The notes under the pieces: model-generated | Told to the model about the DNA's origin: nothing | Databases searched by the model: none | Seen by the model: the letters and a program-made list of their open reading frames with translations, nothing else | Position numbers and translations under genes: made by a program | Shown here: positions 18,053 to 29,627 of the stretch, one piece after another | Position numbering within the stretch: position 1 is the first letter of the stretch | How the letters are laid out: every line of letters begins with the position of its first letter | Origin: Ipomoea triloba | Taxonomy: Eukaryota > Streptophyta > Magnoliopsida > Solanales > Convolvulaceae | Assembly (NCBI RefSeq): GCF_003576645.1 | Contig: NC_044925.1 | Span: 9,977,705-10,041,704 of the forward strand | DNA: 64,000 bases | Direction of reading: 5' to 3'

Positions 18053-19052
18053 NNNNNNNNNNNNNNNNNNNNNNNNNNNNNNNNNNNNNNNNNNNNNNNN
18101 NNNNNNNNNNNNNNNNNNNNNNNNNNNNNNNNNNNNNNNNNNNNNNNNNNNNNNNNNNNNNNNNNNNNNNNNNNNNNNNNNNNNNNNNNNNNNNNNNNNN
18201 NNNNNNNNNNNNNNNNNNNNNNNNNNNNNNNNNNNNNNNNNNNNNNNNNNNNNNNNNNNNNNNNNNNNNNNNNNNNNNNNNNNNNNNNNNNNNNNNNNNN
18301 NNNNNNNNNNNNNNNNNNNNNNNNNNNNNNNNNNNNNNNNNNNNNNNNNNNNNNNNNNNNNNNNNNNNNNNNNNNNNNNNNNNNNNNNNNNNNNNNNNNN
18401 NNNNNNNNNNNNNNNNNNNNNNNNNNNNNNNNNNNNNNNNNNNNNNNNNNNNNNNNNNNNNNNNNNNNNNNNNNNNNNNNNNNNNNNNNNNNNNNNNNNN
18501 NNNNNNNNNNNNNNNNNNNNNNNNNNNNNNNNNNNNNNNNNNNNNNNNNNNNNNNNNNNNNNNNNNNNNNNNNNNNNNNNNNNNNNNNNNNNNNNNNNNN
18601 NNNNNNNNNNNNNNNNNNNNNNNNNNNNNNNNNNNNNNNNNNNNNNNNNNNNNNNNNNNNNNNNNNNNNNNNNNNNNNNNNNNNNNNNNNNNNNNNNNNN
18701 NNNNNNNNNNNNNNNNNNNNNNNNNNNNNNNNNNNNNNNNNNNNNNNNNNNNNNNNNNNNNNNNNNNNNNNNNNNNNNNNNNNNNNNNNNNNNNNNNNNN
18801 NNNNNNNNNNNNNNNNNNNNNNNNNNNNNNNNNNNNNNNNNNNNNNNNNNNNNNNNNNNNNNNNNNNNNNNNNNNNNNNNNNNNNNNNNNNNNNNNNNNN
18901 NNNNNNNNNNNNNNNNNNNNNNNNNNNNNNNNNNNNNNNNNNNNNNNNNNNNNNNNNNNNNNNNNNNNNNNNNNNNNNNNNNNNNNNNNNNNNNNNNNNN
19001 NNNNNNNNNNNNNNNNNNNNNNNNNNNNNNNNNNNNNNNNNNNNNNNNNNNN
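18053..19052. other. Assembly gap (1000 N)
   Basis: Exactly 1000 Ns, probably a nominal size. It hides most of LTR-type copy 3. Confidence 0.95.
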
Positions 19053-19065
19053 CTCGCGAGCTTTT

Positions 19066-19101
<36 letters not shown>

Positions 19102-20260
19102 TATAAAGACAGCCACATTCACACACCTCCGCCTCCTAACCTTCAACCCTAATTTCTAGATCTAAAGACAGCCACATTCACACACCTCCTCCGCCTCCCT
19201 GCGAGCGACTCTGCGATCTTCTCCACCTCCCTGCGAGTCCGCGACTCAGCGACCTTCTCTACCTCCCTGCGGCTCTGTGAGTAACGAACTAGTGAACGAC
19301 GACGCAGCCAACGAGGACAACAACAGTCGACGAGGACTCTTTACTCCTTAGTCACTCACGTCAGCGGTTGTTAGCGGCACGCCCTCATCCCTATCTCTTC
19401 CGACATTACTCCGGCGAACAATAGCTTAGCGAGTGGCGATTGGTATTTTTTTTTTTACTATTCGTTCTATTTCATATAACCTAGTTTATTTGTTTTGGGT
19501 GTCTTTGTGCTGGACTCGGATTACTTCTCTGATTTATGGTTTTCCTATGAAATATTCATGTTTTTATAATCTTATGCTTATGCATCTATTTTTTGAATCT
19601 GTAAGATTAGTGCTGTTGGTGTAAGATTTGAAACTTTTTTTTAAACCAAGAAATCAAGAATACAACAATGAGCTACGCCAAATATTATTGATTTTTGAGT
19701 GAGAGTTGGTAGCTTTAGTGCACATATGTGGACTTTCCAGTAGGTATCTGTAAGAATTAGTGTGTATGCTAAATTTCATGATCTTCTAAAATATTGAACT
19801 AACTGTTTTTATCTGATATTATTGTGACTGGCAATTGTATTAAGGCAATGCTCTTTATTATTGTGATTGACATTGTCACTATCATTATTATCAAGATTGG
19901 TAGCTTCTCACATACTCCTAATTTTGTTTCCAGTTTCTTTGGTACATAGTATAGTTATAAATAAATAAATAAAAACTGAGAATGCATTCAAGTGTAATAT
20001 AATTTATAGATCCAGGTTGAAGTTTTAGGCTATTTAGGCCATTATTATTTGCATTCTAAAAGCACAGCATACTCTCATAGCTTGTGATATCATCTTCCTT
20101 TGTTCTGTTGGAAGTGACACAATGCTGCCAGAATAATCATTCTCAAAAGGTATGATGCTCTGCTCTTAACTTTCTTTGTGTTGAGAGTGAAGTTTATGAG
20201 ATTAAAGAGTATAAAGATGTTTGAATTTGCAGTATTTTAGGTGTGAGAAATGCAAGACCC
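19053..20260 (+). other. Non-coding, gene-like leader region, possibly inside the CACTA element
   Basis: A (TA)n run (19067-19105) is followed by a duplicated AAAGACAGCCACATTCACAC, then a C-rich leader with repeated CCTCCCTGCGAG. From about 19440 comes a T-rich, intron-like stretch ending TTTGAATTTGCAG at 20232 before TATTTTAGGTGTGAG. No frame of useful length is present. It could be the 5' exon and first intron of a CACTA gene or of a host gene, with the coding part hidden by the following gap. Confidence 0.3.
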
Positions 20261-21260
20261 NNNNNNNNNNNNNNNNNNNNNNNNNNNNNNNNNNNNNNNN
20301 NNNNNNNNNNNNNNNNNNNNNNNNNNNNNNNNNNNNNNNNNNNNNNNNNNNNNNNNNNNNNNNNNNNNNNNNNNNNNNNNNNNNNNNNNNNNNNNNNNNN
20401 NNNNNNNNNNNNNNNNNNNNNNNNNNNNNNNNNNNNNNNNNNNNNNNNNNNNNNNNNNNNNNNNNNNNNNNNNNNNNNNNNNNNNNNNNNNNNNNNNNNN
20501 NNNNNNNNNNNNNNNNNNNNNNNNNNNNNNNNNNNNNNNNNNNNNNNNNNNNNNNNNNNNNNNNNNNNNNNNNNNNNNNNNNNNNNNNNNNNNNNNNNNN
20601 NNNNNNNNNNNNNNNNNNNNNNNNNNNNNNNNNNNNNNNNNNNNNNNNNNNNNNNNNNNNNNNNNNNNNNNNNNNNNNNNNNNNNNNNNNNNNNNNNNNN
20701 NNNNNNNNNNNNNNNNNNNNNNNNNNNNNNNNNNNNNNNNNNNNNNNNNNNNNNNNNNNNNNNNNNNNNNNNNNNNNNNNNNNNNNNNNNNNNNNNNNNN
20801 NNNNNNNNNNNNNNNNNNNNNNNNNNNNNNNNNNNNNNNNNNNNNNNNNNNNNNNNNNNNNNNNNNNNNNNNNNNNNNNNNNNNNNNNNNNNNNNNNNNN
20901 NNNNNNNNNNNNNNNNNNNNNNNNNNNNNNNNNNNNNNNNNNNNNNNNNNNNNNNNNNNNNNNNNNNNNNNNNNNNNNNNNNNNNNNNNNNNNNNNNNNN
21001 NNNNNNNNNNNNNNNNNNNNNNNNNNNNNNNNNNNNNNNNNNNNNNNNNNNNNNNNNNNNNNNNNNNNNNNNNNNNNNNNNNNNNNNNNNNNNNNNNNNN
21101 NNNNNNNNNNNNNNNNNNNNNNNNNNNNNNNNNNNNNNNNNNNNNNNNNNNNNNNNNNNNNNNNNNNNNNNNNNNNNNNNNNNNNNNNNNNNNNNNNNNN
21201 NNNNNNNNNNNNNNNNNNNNNNNNNNNNNNNNNNNNNNNNNNNNNNNNNNNNNNNNNNNN
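20261..21260. other. Assembly gap (1000 N)
   Basis: Exactly 1000 Ns. It separates the gene-like leader from the truncated caulimovirid copy A, so the integration junction of copy A is not visible. Confidence 0.95.
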
Positions 21261-23471
21261 CGACTTGTTATCAACTATCAACCCTTGAATCAATGTCTCA
21301 AAGATGTCAAATTTCCATTACCAAGAAGATCTATGATGTTCTCATATCTCCCAGGAGTCCAATGGTTTTCAAAGTTCGATCTCAAAGCAGGATTTTGGCA
21401 GATAGGAATCAAGCCAGAAGAAAGATACAAGACAGCCTTTTGTATCCCAGGATATCATCTTGAATGGAAGGTAATGCCTTTTGGTCTCAAAATTGCACCC
21501 AGTGAATTCCAGAAAGTGATGACCAAGATCTTTGAGCCAATTCTTGACAAAGCCCTCATTTACATCGATGACATCTTACTATTCAGTAAGACCATGGAAG
21601 AACACATCCAGCTGATCAAACAATTCATGGAGATATGCCAAAAATTTGGAATCATGTTATCCGAAAAGAAGATGTTACTAGCCCAGCAGAAGATCCAGTT
21701 TTTAGGCATGGATATTGACCAGGGAAAGTTTCAACCAGGAAGGCATATTGCTCAGGAGTTACTCAAATTTCCTGATGAAAACCTCACAAAGCAGCAAGTT
21801 CAACAGTTTCTTGGTATAATTAATTATATCCGAGATTTTGTTCCCAACATAGCCCCTCATGTTAGCGCTCTCACCAAGATGTTGAAGAAGTCACCACCAA
21901 AATGGAGCATAGAGCAAACCAAGGCAATCCGATGGATGAAGGAGCACACCAAGGAATTACTACCATTGCACATTCCAGCAGGTGAAGGACTCAGAATTCT
22001 ACAAACAGATGCCAGTGATTACTATTGGGGAGCAATACTCCTACAGGAAGTCAAAGGAAAGAGGCTTGTTTGCGGCTACTCCAGTGGTAGATTCAAAGAT
22101 GCAGAACTTCATTACCACTCCACTTATAAAGAGATTTTAGCCGTGAAAAATGGAATTAAAAAATTTAATTTTCATTTGATCGGTTATAAGTTTCTTATTG
22201 AGTTAGACATGTCAGCTTTTCCAAAAATGTTGCAGTTCAAGAGGAAAGAAATTCCACAAGCTCAAGCTCTAAGATGGCAACAATGGTTTTCTAGATACAA
22301 CTATGATGTTCGCCATATTCCAGGAAAGAAGAATGTGGTTGCAGACTTTTTATCCAGACCACAGCAAGTTCCTCAACTCCAGTTCCAGTCCAAGATCTAT
22401 GAAGTCTATATGTTCAATGAAGGAAGTTCCAGCCAGAGCACTTCATCAAATGCAGATTTTCCACCAGACATTGATGTCAACCAGTTCCCATGGAGCCATG
22501 AATACCTTGAAGAAAGAAGAACAGATTGGGAAGTCAGATTATTCAGATACTATGGAGGTCATATGCTACAACCATATGGTATTCACCCTAAATATCCATT
22601 TGCTCAAATCTTTATTGCTCAAGTTCAAGATTGGCCAGAAGAGTTAAATTGGATATTTTGGTATTTATGCCATGAATATCATATTTTAATGGAGTTCCAC
22701 AGGCCTAGCTTAAGAAAAGAGTTAGATCTTTCTGTTGAGAAAGATTTAATAAAATTCTTAACTTGGTTTTATCCATTAAAATACTGGAAGAAGTTATGCC
22801 AAGATGGTCCAGAATTTTTCACAGTTCATCTGCATAGGGAAGTCACAGCATGGGTATCCAGATTTTTAGAAGGACATGCAGAACCATTTATGAAGATTTA
22901 TGAGCAGCACATGGAATCTATCATAGTCCGAGAAGAAGACTATCCAGAATTTCAGAGGTACATTTTCGCCCAGAACAAGGTCATTCCAAAAGAAATTTGG
23001 CCCAGAGAAGGGATTCAGCCAGATGTGAGACAAGATGATGAGATCTACCATGAAAGGATCAAGTCAGCAAAAAACCAGTACTACTATGAGCTACACCAGA
23101 CCCAGAAGGAAGATATCTGGTCACAAGACCCTTGGAACTTTGATGATATAGATTCAGTGCTTGAAGAAGTTGAAAAGATTGAGAAAGCTTATGCTCAAAA
23201 GTCTCAAAAGAAAAGGTCAGAACACAAGAGCCAGTGGAACAAGGATGTTTGGAGAACGAAGAGAAGGCAATCTGGTATGGATAGGCAAGAATGGGTTAAC
23301 CACATGGGTTACCCCAGCTACTCTGGCTACTCCACAGAAAGCGACACAGCATCAGGCGAAGACTCCGTAATGGATCTTCAATTTCATGGAGAATGGATGG
23401 TCATGAAGACAAAGCAACCAGATTGGAACCCACAAAACTGGAAAGGAAAGAGATTCATGAGTGAAGGATAA
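21261..23471 (+). CDS. Endogenous caulimovirid polyprotein, copy A (3' part: RT, RNase H, C-terminal region)
   Basis: The frame is open from the gap edge and starts inside the reverse transcriptase (RLVINYQPLNQ). It has FDLKAGFWQIG, VMPFGLKIAPSEFQ and the catalytic YIDDILLFS, then RNase H with QTDASDYYWGAILLQ and DVRHIPGKKNVVADFLSRP. About 330 further residues follow that I do not recognise, Trp/Tyr-rich then acidic, ending at TAA 23469-23471. No integrase follows RNase H, and the RNase H motifs and downstream promoter region are those of Caulimoviridae rather than Ty3. Copy A differs from B and C at only a few residues. The 5' two thirds are absent or in the gap. Confidence 0.85.
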   Translation, partial: RLVINYQPLNQCLKDVKFPLPRRSMMFSYLPGVQWFSKFDLKAGFWQIGIKPEERYKTAFCIPGYHLEWKVMPFGLKIAPSEFQKVMTKIFEPILDKALIYIDDILLFSKTMEEHIQLIKQFMEICQKFGIMLSEKKMLLAQQKIQFLGMDIDQGKFQPGRHIAQELLKFPDENLTKQQVQQFLGIINYIRDFVPNIAPHVSALTKMLKKSPPKWSIEQTKAIRWMKEHTKELLPLHIPAGEGLRILQTDASDYYWGAILLQEVKGKRLVCGYSSGRFKDAELHYHSTYKEILAVKNGIKKFNFHLIGYKFLIELDMSAFPKMLQFKRKEIPQAQALRWQQWFSRYNYDVRHIPGKKNVVADFLSRPQQVPQLQFQSKIYEVYMFNEGSSSQSTSSNADFPPDIDVNQFPWSHEYLEERRTDWEVRLFRYYGGHMLQPYGIHPKYPFAQIFIAQVQDWPEELNWIFWYLCHEYHILMEFHRPSLRKELDLSVEKDLIKFLTWFYPLKYWKKLCQDGPEFFTVHLHREVTAWVSRFLEGHAEPFMKIYEQHMESIIVREEDYPEFQRYIFAQNKVIPKEIWPREGIQPDVRQDDEIYHERIKSAKNQYYYELHQTQKEDIWSQDPWNFDDIDSVLEEVEKIEKAYAQKSQKKRSEHKSQWNKDVWRTKRRQSGMDRQEWVNHMGYPSYSGYSTESDTASGEDSVMDLQFHGEWMVMKTKQPDWNPQNWKGKRFMSEG

Positions 23472-23974
23472 GATTTGATCTTATCTCTCCAGCAAGGCAA
23501 ATCTCATCTGCAACAAAAAATCTTATCTTCAAGGATAAGATCCCCGTCCTGACAGGGTCATGTCAGCGTTATCTTATCAGTTTGGCGTGTTGTATGAATT
23601 ATTAGACAACTTTATTAAAAGGTAGCTTTACTTTATGTCAAGAAGGCCATCACACTTTGTCGGCCACATGTATTGTAATAGTTGTAAACAGCTGTATTGT
23701 ATTTCAAGAACCATCCTTGATCCCTATAAAAGGAGGTTCAGTTTGCTTTGTAAAATATCGCAGTTTGAAATATAAAATTCCCAGTTTGCAAAATATCATG
23801 AGTTTCTAAGTTTTTTTTTTTTGAAGGTTTTTGAATAGATTTATGGTTACGTTCCTGCTAAGTCTCAAGTAATCTCTAACATGTAGAGAAGTTAGGAAGT
23901 GGTTTGAGAGTCTTGTTGTCATGCCCCGGAGAGGCTTTTAGTTTTCTCTCACCTTTGGTCCTAATTCTCCACTG
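23472..23974 (+). promoter_or_regulatory. Caulimovirid intergenic region, copy A: promoter and leader
   Basis: Immediately after the polyprotein stop there are several GATAAG/CTTATC boxes (23467-23582), some forming short palindromes, then TATAAA at 23725-23730 in CCCTATAAAAGGAGG. A leader with a T-run follows, ending at CTCCACTG before the N at 23975. This fits the single intergenic promoter of caulimovirids, which drives a more-than-genome-length RNA. I did not find the expected tRNA-Met primer site (TGGTATCAGAGC) here. Confidence 0.6.
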
Positions 23975-24118
23975 NCCAATCTGGTTGCTTTGTCTTCATG
24001 ACCATCCATTCTCCATGAAATTGAAGATCCATTACGGAGTCTTCGTCTGATGCTGTGTCGCTTTCTGTGGAGTAGCCCCTTTGGTCCTAATTCTCCACTG
24101 TTTTTAGAGACTCCCCGA
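23975..24118. other. Scrambled junction between inverted caulimovirid copies A and B
   Basis: After the N at 23975, bases 23976-24077 are minus-strand polyprotein C-terminus. Bases 24078-24116 are the plus-strand leader tail (CCTTTGGTCCTAATTCTCC ... AGAGACTCCCC). At 24119 minus-strand polyprotein resumes further in, and about 45 bp of coding sequence are missing between the two coding pieces. The leader tail fits directly onto copy A, so copy A's leader probably runs straight into copy B and 23975-24077 is extra. Confidence 0.6.
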
Positions 24119-27100
24119 TATCCATACCAGATTGCCTTCTCTTCGTTCTCCAAACATCCTTGTTCCACTGGCTCTTGTGTTCTGACCTTTTCTTTTGAGA
24201 CTTTTGAGCATAAGCTTTCTCAATCTTTTCGACTTCTTCAAGCACTGAATCTATATCATCAAGGTTCCAAGGATCTTGTGACCAGATATCTTCCTTCTGG
24301 GTCTGGTGTAGCTCATAGTAGTACTGGTTTTTTGCTGACTTGATCCTTTCATGGTAGATCTCATCATCTTGTCTCACATCTGGCTGAATCCCTTCTCTGG
24401 GCCAAATTTCTTTTGGAATGACCTTGTTCTGGGCGAAAATGTACCTCTGAAATTCTGGATAGTCTTCTTCTCGGACTATGATAGATTCCATGTGCTGCTC
24501 ATAAATCTTCATAAATGGTTCTGCATGTCCTTCTAAAAATCTGGATACCCATGCTGTGACTTCCCTATGCAGATGAACTGTGAAAAATTCTGGACCATCT
24601 TGGCATAACTTCTTCCAGTATTTTAATGGATAAAACCAAGTTAAGAATTTTATTAAATCTTTCTCAACAGAAAGATCTAACTCTTTTCTTAAGCTAGGCC
24701 TGTGGAACTCCATTAAAATATGATATTCATGGCATAAATACCAAAATATCCAATTTAACTCTTCTGGCCAATCTTGAACTTGAGCAATAAAGATTTGAGC
24801 AAATGGATATTTAGGGTGAATACCATATGGTTGTAGCATATGACCTCCATAGTATCTGAACAATCTGACTTCCCAATCTGTTCTTCTTTCTTCAAGGTAT
24901 TCATGGCTCCATGGGAACTGGTTGACATCAATGTCTGGTGGAAAATCTGCATTTGATGAAGTGCTCTGGCTGGAACTTCCTTCATTGAACATATAGACTT
25001 CATAGATCTTGGACTGGAACTGGAGTTGAGGAACTTGCTGTGGTCTGGATAAAAAGTCTGCAACCACATTCTTCTTTCCTGGAATATGGCGAACATCATA
25101 GTTGTATCTAGAAAACCATTGTTGCCATCTTAGAGCTTGAGCTTGTGGAATTTCTTTCCTCTTGAACTGCAACATTTTTGGAAAAGCTGACATGTCTAAC
25201 TCAATAAGAAACTTATAACCGATCAAATGAAAATTAAATTTTTTAATTCCATTTTTCACGGCTAAAATCTCTTTATAAGTGGAGTGGTAATGAAGTTCTG
25301 CATCTTTGAATCTACCACTGGAGTAGCCGCAAACAAGCCTCTTTCCTTTGACTTCCTGTAGGAGTATTGCTCCCCAATAGTAATCACTGGCATCTGTTTG
25401 TAGAATTCTGAGTCCTTCACCTGCTGGAATGTGCAATGGTGGTAATTCCTTGGTGTGCTCCTTCATCCATCGGATTGCCTTGGTTTGCTCTATGCTCCAT
25501 TTTGGTGGTGACTTCTTCAACATCTTGGTGAGAGTGCTAACATGAGGGGCTATGTTGGGAACAAAATCTCGGATATAATTAATTATACCAAGAAACTGTT
25601 GAACTTGCTGCTTTGTGAGGTTTTCATCAGGAAATTTGAGTAACTCCTGAGCAATATGCCTTCCTGGTTGAAACTTTCCCTGGTCAATATCCATGCCTAA
25701 AAACTGGATCTTCTGCTGGGCTAGTAACATCTTCTTTTCGGATAACATGATTCCAAATTTTTGGCATATCTCCATGAATTGTTTGATCAGCTGGATGTGT
25801 TCTTCCATGGTCTTACTGAATAGTAAGATGTCATCGATGTAAATGAGGGCTTTGTCAAGAATTGGCTCAAAGATCTTGGTCATCACTTTCTGGAATTCAC
25901 TGGGTGCAATTTTGAGACCAAAAGGCATTACCTTCCATTCAAGATGATATCCTGGGATACAAAAGGCTGTCTTGTATCTTTCTTCTGGCTTGATTCCTAT
26001 CTGCCAAAATCCTGCTTTGAGATCGAACTTTGAAAACCATTGGGCTCCTGGGAGATATGAGAACATCATAGATCTTCTTGGTAATGGAAATTTGACATCT
26101 TTGAGACATTGATTCAAGGGTTGATAGTTGATAACAAGTCGTAATTTTCCCCTTGCTTGTTCTGCTCGCTTGTTCACATAGAATGCTTCACATGCCCATG
26201 AGGACTTGGATTCTGTGATTAATCCTAACTTCTGCAACTCCTTGCACTCTTGAACCGCCATTTTGAGATGTTGAGGATTCATTCCTGAGTGGCTGGCTTT
26301 GGTGGGGTTGATCACCTTTCCTTCTTTGAATGGAAGTTCAATAAAGAACTCTTCTCTGGTCCATAGGGGCTTACTGTGTTTCTTCATGAATTCGTCATGA
26401 GAATCTGCACATAATTGCTCCACCAATTGTTGCTTGATCTGGGTGATGGTATCCATGAAGTTGAGTTGCCACATTCTGTAATCTTCTTCATAGGGCTTGA
26501 AGTAGGGGCCTTTGCTAATTCCTCGTGATTGAACCAATACCTTCATCATCTTGAAAGCATCAAATCCTAATAGCAAATCTCTTCTTGGAAGGCCACATCC
26601 AAGAACATGAATTTGGATCTTGCAGTTAGGAAGTATGCTAATCTCCAATGGTTCCTTCGTCTCTAATCCTGCATCAAAATCATCTCCAGATGCTGATGTA
26701 AGACGTTTCTGGGATGGTCTCCATGCATCTTGAGGTAACAGCTTTGGGTTCATCATTGAGAACTGAGCTCCAGTATCAACAAGGGCTATGGCATCGAATG
26801 GCTTGCTTAACCGGTGCTTGATCTGTACTTTCACATGGGGTGCCTTGAACTCTTCATCTTCTTTTATCCCAAAGTTGTATGAGATAAAATCTTCTTCCGG
26901 AACTTCATCTTCTATGGAAAAGATTGTTTCTGCTGAAGGTTCGTCTTCTGGGCTGAGATAGCCATCCAGGTCTTCTTCGGCGATATCGTCATCAATAAGA
27001 GACATGACTTCCGATATCATTTTAGCCGCTTGCTTCTCCTTGCAATCTTTGGCGTAGTGTCCTGGCTTTCCACAAACAAAGCATTTGTTAGATGCTTTAT

Positions 27101-28980
27101 TTCCTCTCTTTTTTGGTTGTGCTTTCTGGTTCTGGGATTTTCTGAAATATCTCCTCCTTGGCTTCCATCCGATTCTCCTGGTGTTTTGAGGATTCTTCCT
27201 GAAGCGAGTGAAATTTCTCCTTCTTACTCTGGGTTTGTCTCCACACACTCCATTGCATGAGGATCCTATTATGAGATTTGGCTTCTGGCATGCTTTGGAA
27301 AGAATTGATTCATGCTTTCTCAAGGTCTGGAACTTGTTGTGGATCTGGCAAATATTGTCTAGGCTTTCAAATATTGCTTGCCTAATCTGCCCAGTTGAAA
27401 GATGTGTTATGGATCCATGATTCTTTTTGATAAGTTGATCTGTACTGTCTGCCAGCAGGGGTGGTAAGGATGAAACAAAAGCTTGCTTGAGATTGTTGTC
27501 AAATCCCAGAAAATAGAAAACTTTTGTCATCCTTTTGAAGTGTTCCTCTAAGTGCCTTTTCTCATAAGACAGGCACTTCATTCTGAAAAACTCCGTTCTC
27601 TTCTGTTCTACTTCATCCTCATGTTTACCCAGAAATATGAAGTAAATCATTGAAACGGCTTCCTGGAGAGGTAGTCCTAAGAACATCATCTTGAATGCCC
27701 CATCTGCTTTAGACCACCAATCTTTAAGAATTCCGGTGAACTTTGCTGTAAATTCCATCAGGATTTTGAAAGTATCTCGTTCTACTAGATTCCTAGTAGT
27801 CATCCATGTGTGGAACTCAGCAAACTTCTCTCCCCACTTTTCTGGTGATAAATCATCAATTGTAAAGAATTGATAATTTACTCCTTTGTGCATCACCATT
27901 TCCGTGGCATTTTCAACACCAAAGTATTCTTCCTCTGTATGACCCATTGGTTGATCAGCAGGTTGTTGAGTTGTGTATCCACCAGTTGATGATTCTGCCG
28001 GATCTGCCATAAATGCAGGGTTTTCCGACTCCTCGGAATCTTCTCCTTCTGGATCTGTATATCCTTCTGATTCTGACTGAGTTGCTTCAGATTGGTAGCC
28101 AGATTCTTCTGATATTTCTCCAGTACTATAAGCTTCCATGACTGGTAGATTTCTCTCAGGTGGGTCTGGACCTTTGATAACAGAATCAAAAAGATCCTTA
28201 TCTGTGATTGTTTCATGGAGCATCATTTGGGTTGTATTTGGGGTTGTATTTGGTGGAGGGTACAGGTCATTTGATTTTGAGGATATAATTGGCTGGGACG
28301 GAGTGGTAGTTTGTTCTGAAATGGTGAAAGGTCTAAAAACTTGCTGGTGTAAAGGGTGAGATGGATTTCTAATTTTCCAAGCAGAGAACAAACTTGTTTG
28401 AGAATCAGGTTGGGCTTGAGATGTGGGTAAAGGCAAAGTTGGTTGTGGTGGGAGTTGTGGATTCTTTTGTTTAGGCTTATTTCTCCTATGGTACTCATCT
28501 AGAATGGAAGAGTCTGTAGGAGGAAACATAGGGTTTCCAGACTGGAACGACGAACTTGTTAAGGAACTGGTTTGGTAAAATGGTGTTGGAGTAGAGGTAG
28601 CTGGGTATTTTTGGGGTGTTTCAAACAAATTGGGTTGGTAAGGTTGTTTGGGCCTGATCTCGGATCTCAACTGATCTATCATGCTCCGGATAGAAGCAGT
28701 TTCGTTGGCTTGGTACTGAAAATGGGCTTGAAGGGATTGACCATAAGAAGGTCTCTCAAAAGGGATCTGCTCCAATCTTTTCTCCAAAATCTGGATCCTT
28801 GAGTCAATCTTTGAATAGTATTCTCCAGATTTGTGGCTTAGCTCAACAAGATTGTTGGAAATTGATTTGAGGGTGCGGTTTTGAGCTAAGGCGTTCTCCG
28901 TTTGCCAGTTTAAAGTCTGCTCAATGGATGGTTGTCCTCTTAACTGGCCTGTTGGTAATACTTCATTCGGAGCTGGGATC
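24119..28980 (-). CDS. Endogenous caulimovirid polyprotein, copy B (longest open copy)
   Basis: On the minus strand it is open from 28980; the first Met is at 28787, giving 1566 codons with an aberrant tail ending at 24087. Domains counted from that Met: coiled coil 1-60; Pro/Ser-rich 60-230; acidic Ser/Glu stretch 215-270; coat-protein-like core about 290-540; Arg-rich stretch then a CCHC knuckle CFVCGKPGHYAKDC (about 567-580); aspartic protease DTGAQFSM (about 668); RT with YIDD (about 981); RNase H (about 1130-1245); unrecognised C-terminal region from 1260. The movement protein expected upstream is absent: the copy ends at 28980 against the satellite. The last about 45 residues are replaced by the reversed leader fragment, so the protein is truncated. 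Confidence 0.85.
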
Positions 28981-29627
28981 TGGGTCCTCCGAGGCTTAAC
29001 TCATGAACAACTGACGCTTGTGCATCGGTATAAGTCAGAGAATTTAATTGCAAGGAAATACTTTGATCCGAGTGTGCTAAGGGAATTTCGGTTTGAAGAC
29101 ATTGTAAATCGGTTGCTAAGACACCCGCAATGGAGCAAAGTATTCGAATGGAGAGGACCGACATATATTCCGGTTACCTGTTTGTTTCTTGCTTGAAATG
29201 TGTCCTACTAAAACAATAGGTTCCCTATGCGTGGAGTTCAGACTTACATTCCTTATTTTTCATGCACTTTACCGCTATTATTTAGGAAATGGGAAGTACC
29301 AAAGAGCAAGCCTTGAAAAGGAATTATGAGAAAGCAAGTACAACTCGAACAATGGCAAGAGCAAAACCACCACCTCCACCGCCACAAGATGAACCTAATG
29401 CAAGAGGAACAAGGGTCCTCCGAGGCTTAACTCATGAACAATTGGCGCTTGTGGATGTGTAAAAGTCAGAGAATTTAATTGGAGGGAAATACTTTGATCC
29501 GAGTGCGCTAAGGGAATTTGAGTTTGAAGACATGGTAAATCGGTTGCTAAGACACCCGCAATGGAGCAAAGTATTCGAATGGAGAGGACCGACATATATT
29601 CCGGTTACGTATGAGTTTCTTGCTTGA

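Noticed and set aside
20202..21463. Very long frames spanning blocks of N here and at 14.3, 18.0, 29.6, 30.9 and 37.7 kb
   Set aside because: The Ns contribute no evidence. Only the part from 21261 is supported, as the caulimovirid polyprotein.
22303..22647. Overlapping 114-codon frame inside the caulimovirid RNase H/C-terminal region, also in copies B and C
   Set aside because: It is a different-frame shadow of the polyprotein. Its repetition reflects near-identical copies.
21261..23471. Copy A as a Ty3/gypsy retrotransposon pol
   Set aside because: There is no integrase after RNase H and no LTRs flank it. The TDASDYYWG RNase H signature and the intergenic promoter match caulimovirids.
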